A DNA stretch of 64,000 nt from Deltaproteobacteria bacterium (GTDB lineage: Bacteria; Myxococcota_A; Polyangia; JAAYKL01): the NCBI GenBank assembly GCA_029565915.1, contig JAKQNG010000296.1:1-64000 (forward strand), written 5' to 3'. The notes beneath the pieces were generated by a model that did no database searches, had not been told where the DNA came from, and saw only the letters and a program-made list of their open reading frames with translations. Position 1 is the first letter of the stretch. The number at the start of each line of letters is the position of its first letter. The translations under genes were made by a program, and so were the position numbers. This document shows, piece by piece, positions 16,037 to 25,577 of the stretch.

Positions 16037-17452
16037 CTACCTTGCGAAGGTGTCGAACAGTTCGTTGAACGCAGACCGTTGCGGGATATCGGTCATGGGA
16101 GCGAGGGTTGCATCCGGCGTCACGGTGCCTTCCACATCGTCCACCCGGCAGACCACCGCGTCCCCGCCTGCACCGAGCTGCAGTTCTTCAAATGCGGTCA
16201 TGTAGAAATCGTGGGTGAACACGGCGCCGTCCGCGGAACGGTAGGACAGGGTCAGGGTCTTTTCCCCGGCGGGCCCCGGCGGCGCGATACCGTAGTACCG
16301 GGCATGGACATCGTCCGCCGTGGGGGTATCGATGCTCTCCGCATAGTCCGCGTAAATGAAGGCCAGGAAGGTTCCGGGATGGTCGTCGTGGTCCGCCCGC
16401 GCGGTCACGATTTCCGTGTCCTGCGGGATAACCAGGATCAGCCGATCGGTGCCGGGATCCCCGAAGATTGCATCTCCCCATCCGCCGCCGCCGAAGAAAT
16501 TGGGACCGAGCCAGCGATCGTCCAGAACCTCGTCCACATACCACACCACCACATCGTTTCCGTAGCCGCCGTACACCCGGAAGTCCCGCATGTTCCCCTG
16601 CAGGATGACCATGTCGTCTCCGTCGGCCAGGTCCGTCGTATCCGTCCGCCCGGCGAGGCCGTTGCCCAGGTCGATAGCCGCCGGCCCGAAGTTCCGGATG
16701 AACACCAGATCCGAGCCGGGGCCCGTGTGGACCGTGGTGCCGCTGATGTCGTAGGTGTTGAGGGGAAGGACATTGTCGGAGCCGAGGATGACCAGGTCGT
16801 TGTCGAACAGGGCGCCCCGGGTGTCCGAACCGGTCCGCAGGTCCACGCTGGCGCCGGTGGCATAGCGCAGCATGTCCGGGCCCTCCCCGGGATTGATCCC
16901 GGCCGTGGAGGACAGGTCGCCCCCCGGTGCCAGATCGAAGATATCCACGCCGGGGCAGCCTTCCCAGTTGTCCGCCCGGTGATCCATCTCGACAGCGCTG
17001 CCGTCGAGGCTGATCATCCGCCAGCCGAACACGCGGCCTTCGCCGTCCGCCAGCGCTTCGAAATCCACACCCCGATCCACGAACTCGTTTTCGTAGATGG
17101 CCAGTCCCTCGTCGCCGGGGCAGTCGCATTCATTGTCCCATCCCCATGTGCCCGGGGGCAGGGTTGGATGGGTTTCGTCGAACATGCCGTCGATGGGAAA
17201 CTCCGACGGTGCGGGATTCCAGCTGCCGTCCCAGGAATACGCATTGGCGAAAGACGGATCCGCCGGGGGCAGGCCGGTACTGTGGAAGGGCGGCACCTGG
17301 TATTCCGGTGTCTCCTCGTCCGACGCGTCGTCCCCGCCGCCGCAGCCGGCCGTCCCGAGGCACCACCCCAGGCACAGGAGAAACGGCCATCGGCTGTACG
17401 ACAGCTTCGTCCGATGAACGCGTGAAATCATCGCGGGCATCCCTTTCGCCAC
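16037..17452 (-). CDS. Hypothetical lipoprotein, Asp/Gly-rich
   Basis: Signal peptide with GTAGCGGG lipobox; Gly/Asp-rich repeats (LADGDDMVILQGN, YGGYGNDVVVWY). Confidence 0.7.
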   Translation of the reverse strand: MAKGMPAMISRVHRTKLSYSRWPFLLCLGWCLGTAGCGGGDDASDEETPEYQVPPFHSTGLPPADPSFANAYSWDGSWNPAPSEFPIDGMFDETHPTLPPGTWGWDNECDCPGDEGLAIYENEFVDRGVDFEALADGEGRVFGWRMISLDGSAVEMDHRADNWEGCPGVDIFDLAPGGDLSSTAGINPGEGPDMLRYATGASVDLRTGSDTRGALFDNDLVILGSDNVLPLNTYDISGTTVHTGPGSDLVFIRNFGPAAIDLGNGLAGRTDTTDLADGDDMVILQGNMRDFRVYGGYGNDVVVWYVDEVLDDRWLGPNFFGGGGWGDAIFGDPGTDRLILVIPQDTEIVTARADHDDHPGTFLAFIYADYAESIDTPTADDVHARYYGIAPPGPAGEKTLTLSYRSADGAVFTHDFYMTAFEELQLGAGGDAVVCRVDDVEGTVTPDATLAPMTDIPQRSAFNELFDTFAR

Positions 17453-17489
17453 AGGTCGCTTTCCCGCCCTTGTCTGACCATCCCGCCAA

Positions 17490-18479
17490 TCAGTTGGCAG
17501 CGCAGTCGGTGACGCAGGCCGCTTCGTCGGCGCTGCAGGCCTGCCGGCAGGAAATATAGCCGGCCATGTCGCCGGGCCAGGTGTCTTCGCATTCCCATTC
17601 GCAGGTTGCGCGCGCGGCCGAACAGCTGCTGCTGCAGAGGTAGATGGAATCGTAGCCGGCGCAGCCGTAGTAGCTGTCGCTGCAGTCCGTGGTGCAGGCG
17701 GCGTCGGTGCCGTCGCAGCCCTGCTGACAGGTGGTCACACCGGTCAGGCACGGGCAGGCGCTCATGCACAGGCTGAAATCGCTCTGACACGAATACCCGG
17801 CCGTTTCGCAGTCCCACACGCAGGACGAATCGTCCGGGCCCGTGCAACCGGCAAGGCAGGTGGCGATCTGCTCTTCACAACCGGGCAGGGACGCGGCGAA
17901 TCCGGCGGCGCAGGTGCGTTCGCAGTCTTCGTTGGCCGGATCTTCCACGTGCTCCGCGGCGGTGTCCCAGGTGCCCGTGCATTCGTCGAGGCAGGGCACC
18001 TCGTCGGCGCTGCAGGCCGTCCGGCAGTTGGTGTACTGCGTCATGTCCGCAGCGGTTTCGCAGTCGTAGAAACACATGCTTTTTACGCTCTGGCAACCGA
18101 GGGCGCAGTTGTAAGGGGAGAGATTTTCCGTGCAGGACAGATAGCCGTTATTGCAGTCCATGAGACAGGCAGTGTCACTCTGCGGACAGTTCCGCGCGCA
18201 GGATACCACCCGGTCCGCGCAGGGACAGTCGGCGATGCACCGCGTGAAGTCCATCTGACAGTTTCCGGCCAGATCCTCGCAGTCCCACACGCAATCGTAA
18301 TCGTCGAAGGAGGTACAGGAAGACAGGCACTCGTTCATCCGATCGTCGCAGTCGGCCACCCGCGACGCATAGTGTTCCACGCAGCTCTCTTCGCAGGTGA
18401 GATTGTCGGTGCCGTCGCCGCGACATCCGGTCAGCAGGACGACAATCGCGCAACTGATGAGTGGATGACGGTTGCTCAT
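17490..18479 (-). CDS. Cysteine-rich lipoprotein with duplicated CX3C-repeat module
   Basis: LLTGCRG lipobox; 50 Cys, mostly CX3C pairs; two homologous halves; start overlaps the upstream CDF stop. Confidence 0.8.
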   Translation of the reverse strand: MSNRHPLISCAIVVLLTGCRGDGTDNLTCEESCVEHYASRVADCDDRMNECLSSCTSFDDYDCVWDCEDLAGNCQMDFTRCIADCPCADRVVSCARNCPQSDTACLMDCNNGYLSCTENLSPYNCALGCQSVKSMCFYDCETAADMTQYTNCRTACSADEVPCLDECTGTWDTAAEHVEDPANEDCERTCAAGFAASLPGCEEQIATCLAGCTGPDDSSCVWDCETAGYSCQSDFSLCMSACPCLTGVTTCQQGCDGTDAACTTDCSDSYYGCAGYDSIYLCSSSCSAARATCEWECEDTWPGDMAGYISCRQACSADEAACVTDCAAN

Positions 18480-19444
18480 GGTTTGTCCTCTGCTGTCTCA
18501 GCGGACGCCTGGGAAGCCCGATCCAGGGACGTGGCACTCAGACCGTAGCATTCCTTTTCTTCGGTGTTTCCCTCGGGCTCCACGTGGACGAGCACGTCGT
18601 ACACCCGGTCCACGGCGCCGCGGATGCCCTCTTCCACCTGCCGGGCGATGCCGTGGGCGTCGAGCACGGTCATGTCGCCGCGCACCTCGATATCGAGGTC
18701 GATGACATACTGCCCGCCCATGCGGCGCACCCGCGTGCGGTGGGGATGGGAAGCGCCCGGAACGCTTTCGACGGCTTTGAAGATGCGCCGGTACACGTCC
18801 TGATCGGGCGTACCGTCCATGATTTCGGCAGATGTCTCAAAGAAGATGCCGAAGGCCACCTTCATGATCCACACGCTGACAATCAGGGCGACGATGGGGT
18901 CGATGAGGGGCATGTGCAGCGCGAAGGTGGCAAAGAGACCCACGAGGACAGAGGCGGAAATGACCACGTCGTTGCGCATGTTTTTCGCATCCGCAATGAG
19001 CATGTCGCAGTTTGTCGCGCGGCCCGCCCGGAACTTGTACAGCGCCAGGGCCAGTTTGGCGGCAATGGAAATGCCGGTTACCCAGAGGGCGGCGGTGGTG
19101 GGCATGGTGGCGGTTTCGTGGAAGAACAGTTTTTTACCCGCGGCCAGAGCCAGCTGGGCACCCGCGAAGAAGATGATGATGGACAGCAGCTTGGTGGCGA
19201 TGGTCTCCGCCCGGGCATGGCCCCACGGGTGCTCCCGGTCCGGCGGCTTTTCGCTGATGCGTACCGTGAAGACCGTGACGAGGGACGTGATGACGTCCGT
19301 GGCGGAATCGATGCCGTCGCTGACCACCGAAAAACTGCCGGACAGGAGACCCACGGCGATTTTCATGGCGGACAGGATGGCGTTGCCAAAGGTGCCGATC
19401 CATCCGGCCCGGATGATGATTGCGCTGCGCTGGGCGGTGGGCAT
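18476..19444 (-). CDS. Cation diffusion facilitator (CDF) family transporter
   Basis: SVVSDGIDSATDVITS, ADAKNMRNDVVISASVLVG, LIDPIVALIVSVWI; C-terminal cytoplasmic domain; start 19444 or upstream 19555. Confidence 0.9.
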   Translation of the reverse strand: MPTAQRSAIIIRAGWIGTFGNAILSAMKIAVGLLSGSFSVVSDGIDSATDVITSLVTVFTVRISEKPPDREHPWGHARAETIATKLLSIIIFFAGAQLALAAGKKLFFHETATMPTTAALWVTGISIAAKLALALYKFRAGRATNCDMLIADAKNMRNDVVISASVLVGLFATFALHMPLIDPIVALIVSVWIMKVAFGIFFETSAEIMDGTPDQDVYRRIFKAVESVPGASHPHRTRVRRMGGQYVIDLDIEVRGDMTVLDAHGIARQVEEGIRGAVDRVYDVLVHVEPEGNTEEKECYGLSATSLDRASQASAETAEDKP

Positions 19445-19551
19445 GAGTGCGTTCACAATGTCCGGGTTGTACACGTTTCGCGGCGTTGATTCAAGCCGAC
19501 CCGCGGCGAACCCGCGCTGGTCTGCACGGTGTTCCCGGCGCGGGTGATTCG

Positions 19552-20121
19552 TCATCGTCCGGCCGCTGCCAGCACTTTTTCTGCCGTGATTCGCGTGCCG
19601 GGTTGAATCAGTTTCCAGACGAGAACAAAGGAGCCCGCGTGAACCTCCTTCTGTCCAACGACGACAGGCAGCATCTCCAGAAACCGCCGCCGGAACAACC
19701 CGGGCCGGAATGCGGGCAGCGCCACCAGCTTTTCGATGTCCTGCAGATCCTTTACACGGCAGCGGAACGTCTTCATCAGAACCAGGTCTTCGGGGCACAG
19801 GGTATATACCTTCAGCCGGATGCCGGAAAACGAACCGGCATGAACTGCCAGCCTGCGCCAGTCATCGGGCAGATGGGATTCAAAGGTATGAATGGCACCG
19901 TTGAGGTTGAGGGCGATGGTTTCCGGGGCTTCCGCGCTCGTTTTTAGCAGATCCCGGTTGTTCCCGTCGATGAACGCATCCACGTCCTTTGTTGCCCGGG
20001 TGCCGGGAACCAGTATCAGCATGGCGGTCCCTCCTCCGAGGTAGAGCCCGGTTTCCTGCCGGAGGCGGGCATCCAGCCAGCGCAGAAAACGTTTCAGCGA
20101 TGGGGCAGTCACCAGGTTCAC
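19552..20121 (-). CDS. Nucleotidyltransferase-like protein (AbiEii/DUF6036-like), putative toxin of a TA pair
   Basis: YLGGGTAMLILVPGTRATKDVDAFI NTase signature; 4-bp overlap with an upstream HTH gene. Confidence 0.65.
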   Translation of the reverse strand: MNLVTAPSLKRFLRWLDARLRQETGLYLGGGTAMLILVPGTRATKDVDAFIDGNNRDLLKTSAEAPETIALNLNGAIHTFESHLPDDWRRLAVHAGSFSGIRLKVYTLCPEDLVLMKTFRCRVKDLQDIEKLVALPAFRPGLFRRRFLEMLPVVVGQKEVHAGSFVLVWKLIQPGTRITAEKVLAAAGR

Positions 20122-20684
20122 GCCATGTGCCTTCTGAAATCACCGAGGTCAAAGGCGCCGTAAACGCCGCGCTCCTTCATCGGCCGGGGAGTCCGGGAAA
20201 TAATCTGTTCCGCCGACATGTACCGGCGGCCGAAAAAGAATGCGCTGCCATCATCCGGCATGCAGGTGTCCGCCAGAGAGCGAAAGGTCGACTGCCTGGA
20301 AATCGCGAAGGCAATCTGGGATGCCGCCGAAAGGAGCCTGCGCTGGGTCGTCGTAAGGGCAACCCGGGACGCCTCCGCAAGGTCGGAGGCGCGAAGGACG
20401 GCGGGCAATACTTCAAAACTCCGGGCGTCTCCATTCTCGGATTGCTGCAGAAGGGTGCGCAGCTCTGTGGCCCGTTCATCGACGCCGGCCAGCAGTTCCA
20501 GAGGATTCACGCCGAGCACACCGGCCAGGGCGACAACGCCCCTGGCGACAGGCTGGTAGTCCGCTTTGAACATGTCATAGAACCCCTGACGGGAGAGACC
20601 GGATGCGACGATCAGGGAGGAGGCATTGAAGTCTCCTTGTTGCATGAGCGCTTCCACCTTCTGTTTGTCGATACGAAGACGCAT
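20118..20684 (-). CDS. HTH (XRE-like) regulator, putative antitoxin
   Basis: N-terminal HTH (ASSLIVASGLSRQGFYDMFKADYQPVARGVVALAGVLGVNPLELL). Confidence 0.65.
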   Translation of the reverse strand: MRLRIDKQKVEALMQQGDFNASSLIVASGLSRQGFYDMFKADYQPVARGVVALAGVLGVNPLELLAGVDERATELRTLLQQSENGDARSFEVLPAVLRASDLAEASRVALTTTQRRLLSAASQIAFAISRQSTFRSLADTCMPDDGSAFFFGRRYMSAEQIISRTPRPMKERGVYGAFDLGDFRRHMA

Positions 20685-20749
20685 GGAAGGGCTCCTTCCT
20701 TTCCTCTGCAGACACAGACAGCGTAGTGCGGGTTCCGGCGACAGTCAAT

Positions 20750-20781
20750 AATTTTTGACAATTCCTATAATTTTTGACAAT
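20750..20781. repeat. Two 13-bp direct repeats AATTTTTGACAAT upstream of the HTH/NTase pair
   Basis: Copies at 20750-20762 and 20769-20781, 19 bp apart. Confidence 0.7.
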
Positions 20782-20897
20782 CGGAGAAATGCGCGGAAGA
20801 AACCGAAAGGAAGGGTGCAGCTGGTCGGTGTGAAAACCAGCGGTACACTTTTTATGGTTGGGTATGAACGATTCTTTGAAGACCTTGGAGGTGTGCC

Positions 20898-21080
20898 ATG
20901 CCCGAATGCCGGATGTGCGGCGATGAAGTGGAAAAAGAAGATCTGGTGACGGTGCGCAGCGGAGGAAGGAAAATCCGCGTGTGCGGCGACTGCGCGGAGC
21001 GCGCGGCGGAGGAAGCCCTGGTGGCACAGGAGAGCGAAGCCGCCGTGCAGCAGATGATGGGGTTCAAGGGGCGGCGCTAG
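20898..21080 (+). CDS. Small zinc-ribbon-like protein
   Basis: CRMCG...CGDC (two CxxC) in a 60-aa ORF with upstream GGAGG. Confidence 0.6.
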   Translation: MPECRMCGDEVEKEDLVTVRSGGRKIRVCGDCAERAAEEALVAQESEAAVQQMMGFKGRR

Positions 21081-23245
21081 AGATTGCGTTCGATGAACGC
21101 GGTCATCCGCGAAAAAAGGTGGGTGAGCACTTCCGGGTCGTCGATGCGGTGACCGGCGCCGGGATAGAACAGGATTTCGGGGGTTTTACGCGCGTCAATA
21201 AAGGCGCGCATCAGTTTCTGCGTGTGCAGTGGCAGCACGTTGTCGTCTGCCAGCCCGTGGATGACCAGGGTGGGAACGGTGAGTTTCTTGACGCGACTTG
21301 AAAGGTCCGTGGCCGTGTATCCCTCCGGGTTGTCCTGCGGTCGCTGCATGTAGCGCTCCGTGTAGGCCGAATCGTACAGGGACCAGTTGGTCACCGGCGC
21401 CACCGCCACGGCAAAGCGGAAGGTCTGTTCCGCCTCCAGGGCCGCCGACAGCGCCATGGTGCCGCCGAAGGACCAGCCGACAATGCCCACGCGTCGGCGA
21501 TCCACCCAGCTGTTTTTCAAAAACTCGCGCAGGGCGGCGAGCTGGTCGTCGAGGGGCACCCGCGTCAGGTTGCGGTGAACGGCGGCCTCGAATTCCCGTC
21601 CACGGCCGGCGGAACCCCGGTTGTCCACCGTGAAGACGACGATGCCGCGCCGCGCCAGCAGGTCCCGCCAGGGGCCGAAGGTGGTATGGAACGATTCGGT
21701 CACCGCCTGGACGCCGGGTCCGCCGTATACGTAGACCAGCACCGGATAGCGCCGGGTGCTGGACAGCACCGCCGGACGGGTGATGTGGGCATGGAGGGCG
21801 TTGCCGTTCACTTCGATGGTCACAAGTTCGTTGCGCACGTCGTCGGGGGACGTGTAGATGTCTCCGCCGCGCACGTCCACGGAAGCAATCTGCCGCCCAC
21901 CCGCATCCATCAGGGTGGTGACCGGCGATGAGGTCAGGGTGGAAGTGGTGACGGCGAAGAGCTTTCCGTCCGGCGACGCCACCGCGTCGTGGACAAACCC
22001 GTCTGCCGACAGACGGCGGATTTCTCCGGACGTTGGCGACAGTACGAATACGGCCGACGACAAGGGACCTTCCCGATCGCCGATGAACAGGATCTGCCCG
22101 GTGGCCGGGTCGGCGGTCAGGACTTTTTCTGCGTTCCAGTTTCCGTCGGTCAGCTGGCGGAGGGGCTGATCGTCGCCGCCCGAGAGATAGAGGTGAAAGA
22201 ATCCATTCCGCCGGGACACGCGCACGGCACTGCCGTCATCGCGGAACAGGGGCAGTCCGGCCCAGTCGACCCAGCGGGGATCGATTTCCTCGTCGACAAC
22301 AGCGCAGGTGCCGTTTCGCGTATCGCAGCGGAGGATTTCGAGGGTGGTCTGCAGGCGGTCGAGGCGGGCCACGGCCAGGTGGGTGTCCCCGGGCATGAAG
22401 GCGGCACCGGGCAGGTAGACGTCGGCCTCGCTGGAGAGGTTCATCCATACGGGCGCAGCGCCGGCGGTGGCGTCCATGACGCCGATGTCGACAATGGGAT
22501 TGTCGGCGCCGGCCAGGGGATAGCGCAGGGCGCGCACGGGACCCGGTTCTTCCGCCTCCACCCAATGGAGGGGAATGTGGCGCTCGTCCACCAGGGTGAA
22601 CCACAGGCGCAGGCTGTCAGCGGCCCAGCCGAACCCGCGGGTAGTGGAAAATTCCTCTTCGTACAGCCAGGGCACGCATCCGGCGCAGAGGCCGTCTTCG
22701 GCCAGATCGGTCAGCACCGTCTCCTGCAGGGTGGCGAGATCGAGGACGGACAGGTTGTCATCGCGCAGCACGGCGAGCTTTGTGCCGTCCGGGGAGACGG
22801 CCATTCTGTGCGGAACCCGGTCGCCCTGCAGCAGCACCCGTTCTGTGCCGTCCAGATGAACGGCGATGAGCGCGTCTCCGCAGCGAACGAGCAGTTCTTC
22901 TTCGTTGCGCCAGGCCGCATCCGTCACGGGACAGTCCCTCTCCGCGAGCAGCGGGCGCTCCTTTTTTCCGTCCACCTCGTACAGCCACAGGGCCGGTGGT
23001 GCGCCGGGCCGGGTTGTTGCGATAAAGGCGAAGCGGGCGGAATCCGCTGACCAGATGATGCTGGACACGGGGCGCTTGACGGCGGAGGGGCGATGAAAGA
23101 GGGTGACGATATCCGGGTCTGCTTCCAGCGCGACCCGGGGGCTGGAGTCGGCCGCATGGGGCGCTACCGTGGGGCAGGCGGGACGCTTTGTACATCCTGT
23201 CAGAACGACCAGAACCGATAGAACCGCGTAAAATTTCCAGTGCAT
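21077..23245 (-). CDS. S9 family (DPP IV-like) peptidase, lipoprotein
   Basis: VLTGCTK lipobox; GGPGVQAV, GWSFGGTMAL nucleophile motif, HGLADDNV, GAGHRI. Confidence 0.93.
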   Translation of the reverse strand: MHWKFYAVLSVLVVLTGCTKRPACPTVAPHAADSSPRVALEADPDIVTLFHRPSAVKRPVSSIIWSADSARFAFIATTRPGAPPALWLYEVDGKKERPLLAERDCPVTDAAWRNEEELLVRCGDALIAVHLDGTERVLLQGDRVPHRMAVSPDGTKLAVLRDDNLSVLDLATLQETVLTDLAEDGLCAGCVPWLYEEEFSTTRGFGWAADSLRLWFTLVDERHIPLHWVEAEEPGPVRALRYPLAGADNPIVDIGVMDATAGAAPVWMNLSSEADVYLPGAAFMPGDTHLAVARLDRLQTTLEILRCDTRNGTCAVVDEEIDPRWVDWAGLPLFRDDGSAVRVSRRNGFFHLYLSGGDDQPLRQLTDGNWNAEKVLTADPATGQILFIGDREGPLSSAVFVLSPTSGEIRRLSADGFVHDAVASPDGKLFAVTTSTLTSSPVTTLMDAGGRQIASVDVRGGDIYTSPDDVRNELVTIEVNGNALHAHITRPAVLSSTRRYPVLVYVYGGPGVQAVTESFHTTFGPWRDLLARRGIVVFTVDNRGSAGRGREFEAAVHRNLTRVPLDDQLAALREFLKNSWVDRRRVGIVGWSFGGTMALSAALEAEQTFRFAVAVAPVTNWSLYDSAYTERYMQRPQDNPEGYTATDLSSRVKKLTVPTLVIHGLADDNVLPLHTQKLMRAFIDARKTPEILFYPGAGHRIDDPEVLTHLFSRMTAFIERNL

Positions 23246-23313
23246 GGCGGCAGCTTATCCCATCGGGTCTGCAGGACAAGCGGAATTGCCGAGCCGGGGG
23301 AGGCGATTCCCGC

Positions 23314-25476
23314 TCAATACCGCCGTATTGGTGACGATTTCGGGTGGTTCAGGCGTCCATGAAGCGCCGTCATCACGGCGAACACGTCCGCTTCGATGTC
23401 TTCGGGAACATGGCGGAGCATGGCGGCAATGAGGGTCTCCACCGCCAGCCGCGGGCTGACCCGGAAGGAGGCGATTTCGCCGGGCTCGCGCAATTCAAAG
23501 ATGTTGGTAAAGCTGTGGTCCTCGTTGAAGCCCGCCAGCAGTTGTCGCAGAGAGACCGCACCGGCAAGGCGACGATACTCCCGCAGCATCTCGTTGGCGA
23601 CCTGCAGTGCGGTCGGATCTTTCTCGCTGGCCTCCATCAGATCAACGCCGATGGTGAGTTGGCCGATCCGCTGCAGAAAGGAATCCACAGTTTCGCCGGT
23701 GATGATGCTGCCGTGCTGCGGGGCGATGATACGCACCTCGGGGGAGAGGCGATGGACCGCCAGCAGGGCGCGATCCAGCGCGCGCCGACTCGGCATGTAA
23801 ATCTCGTGAAACATGGCCACGCCGCCAAAGCTGTTGTCGATCGCCACCATGCCCGGACCTGAAGTGGTTCCCCCGAACAGGTCTCCGGAAAACAGCACGC
23901 CGCTGCCCGGATCATGGACCATCACCGCACCCCGGAAATGGCAGAACGGCGTGGGAACAAACCGCAGATGCTGGTCATCTCCGAAACTCAGGTGGCTGCC
24001 GGGGATGCTCTCGGTGGAGATGTACAAGCCCGGGTCGAATCCGTAGTGGCGGACCAGTCGCCAGGTGTCTTCGCTGCAGACGATGAAGGCACGGGGCGCC
24101 AGACGCTGGATCGCCGCCGCATTGCCGCACACATCCGGATCCTGGTGATTGAGGAAGATGTAGTTGAGGTTTTCGATGTTGCCGATGATGGACACCACCT
24201 TTGACACAACCGTGTCCATGTCCCGGGGCGGTCCGGGATCCATCAGCACGGAAATCGTGCGACCGGCCGCGGAAAAGACCCGCAGATAGGCGTTGCACTC
24301 CAGCTGTGTGCCGTGACGCCGTCCCACCCAGTACGCACCCGGCGCCAGCTCCACCACCTCGTCGTCGGTCCCGGAGCTGTGGAGGAGTGACACCCTGCGG
24401 ATTGCGGGCAACGGCGGCGGGGTCGGGACCGCCGCAGCACGCGGGGATGTAACCGCTCGGGAGGATGCGGGATGCCGTCCGGCATGGCGCAGCCGGCTGA
24501 GCAGCGACGAGATGTCCCGTTGCAGCTCCACCATGGATTCCTGTCGATCCGCCGGATTCTTGGCAATGGCGCGGAGCACCACGGCGCGCGTTTCGTCGGG
24601 AAGCCCCAGCTCCACGGCGCGTGCCTGGTCCCAGGGGGGCGTGTCATAGATGTGCTGCATGAAAACCCTGAAGTAGGATTCGTCATCAAAGGGCACCCGG
24701 GCAAACAGCAGCTCATACAACACGATGCCCAGAGAATAGATGTCCGACTGCGCCGTCATCTCCCGGCCCTGACACTGTTCGGGCGACATGTAGGCCGGCG
24801 TGCCGAAGACACTTCCGGCCATCGTCAGACCCTTCTTCAACGTGCCGGCCGTCGGAATGACGGCATTCGCGATCAGTTTGCCGATTCCCAGATCCAGGAT
24901 TTTCAGCACCGGTTCTCCGGTGGATTCCGGCTGGTGGAGAAAGAGGTTGTCGGGTTTCAGGTCGCGGTGGATCACCCCGCGCTCGTGGGCGGCAGCCATG
25001 CCTTCGCAGGCCTGCAGCAGGAAGGAGAACGCGTCATGGGGAGAGATGCTCTTTTGTGCCACCATCTGACCGAGGGTGCGTCCGGTCAGTTTTTCCATGA
25101 CCATGAAGTGGGCGAAGCCCGAAAGGACGCCGAAATCGAGTATCGCCACCACGTTGCGATGGGCGATGAGCGAGATGAGCATGGCTTCCTGCCGGAACCG
25201 ATCGTTCACCTGGTCGTCGGTCGCGTGTTCGGCCTTCAGCACTTTCAACGCCAGTCGCCTGCCCGTGTCGGTGTGCTCCACTTCGTAGACATCGGCCATG
25301 CCGCCGGAGCCGAGCAGGCCCAGAACGCGATATCGGTCTTTTACAACGGTGCCGATCAGCGGATCGGAACGCCCGGAAACCGGACGGACGATGGCGCCGT
25401 CCACCGGGCAGTACCGCACATCGGGATTCGCGCCCTCCTGGCCGCACAACGGGCAGAACCAGATATTTACTGTCAT
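23314..25476 (-). CDS. Ser/Thr protein kinase with C-terminal flavodiiron/ODP-like MBL-fold domain
   Basis: N-terminal zinc ribbon (CPLCGQ...CPVDG), kinase motifs (HRDLKPDN, DLGIG, APE-like SPEQ), then LNHQDPD, FSGDLFGG, APQHGSII. Confidence 0.85.
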   Translation of the reverse strand: MTVNIWFCPLCGQEGANPDVRYCPVDGAIVRPVSGRSDPLIGTVVKDRYRVLGLLGSGGMADVYEVEHTDTGRRLALKVLKAEHATDDQVNDRFRQEAMLISLIAHRNVVAILDFGVLSGFAHFMVMEKLTGRTLGQMVAQKSISPHDAFSFLLQACEGMAAAHERGVIHRDLKPDNLFLHQPESTGEPVLKILDLGIGKLIANAVIPTAGTLKKGLTMAGSVFGTPAYMSPEQCQGREMTAQSDIYSLGIVLYELLFARVPFDDESYFRVFMQHIYDTPPWDQARAVELGLPDETRAVVLRAIAKNPADRQESMVELQRDISSLLSRLRHAGRHPASSRAVTSPRAAAVPTPPPLPAIRRVSLLHSSGTDDEVVELAPGAYWVGRRHGTQLECNAYLRVFSAAGRTISVLMDPGPPRDMDTVVSKVVSIIGNIENLNYIFLNHQDPDVCGNAAAIQRLAPRAFIVCSEDTWRLVRHYGFDPGLYISTESIPGSHLSFGDDQHLRFVPTPFCHFRGAVMVHDPGSGVLFSGDLFGGTTSGPGMVAIDNSFGGVAMFHEIYMPSRRALDRALLAVHRLSPEVRIIAPQHGSIITGETVDSFLQRIGQLTIGVDLMEASEKDPTALQVANEMLREYRRLAGAVSLRQLLAGFNEDHSFTNIFELREPGEIASFRVSPRLAVETLIAAMLRHVPEDIEADVFAVMTALHGRLNHPKSSPIRRY

Positions 25477-25577
25477 GGATGCGACCACCGCGTGTCTGTC
25501 CACATGGCCTGCATCCTACCGCGTTCTGATACCGAAAAGGCGGAATCTTTTATTGGAGGAGGCCCGCCCATGAGGGC

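Noticed and set aside
15977-17425. 482-aa plus-strand ORF opposite the 16037-17452 lipoprotein
   Set aside because: The minus-strand product has a signal peptide and lipobox; plus-strand ORF looks like a composition artefact
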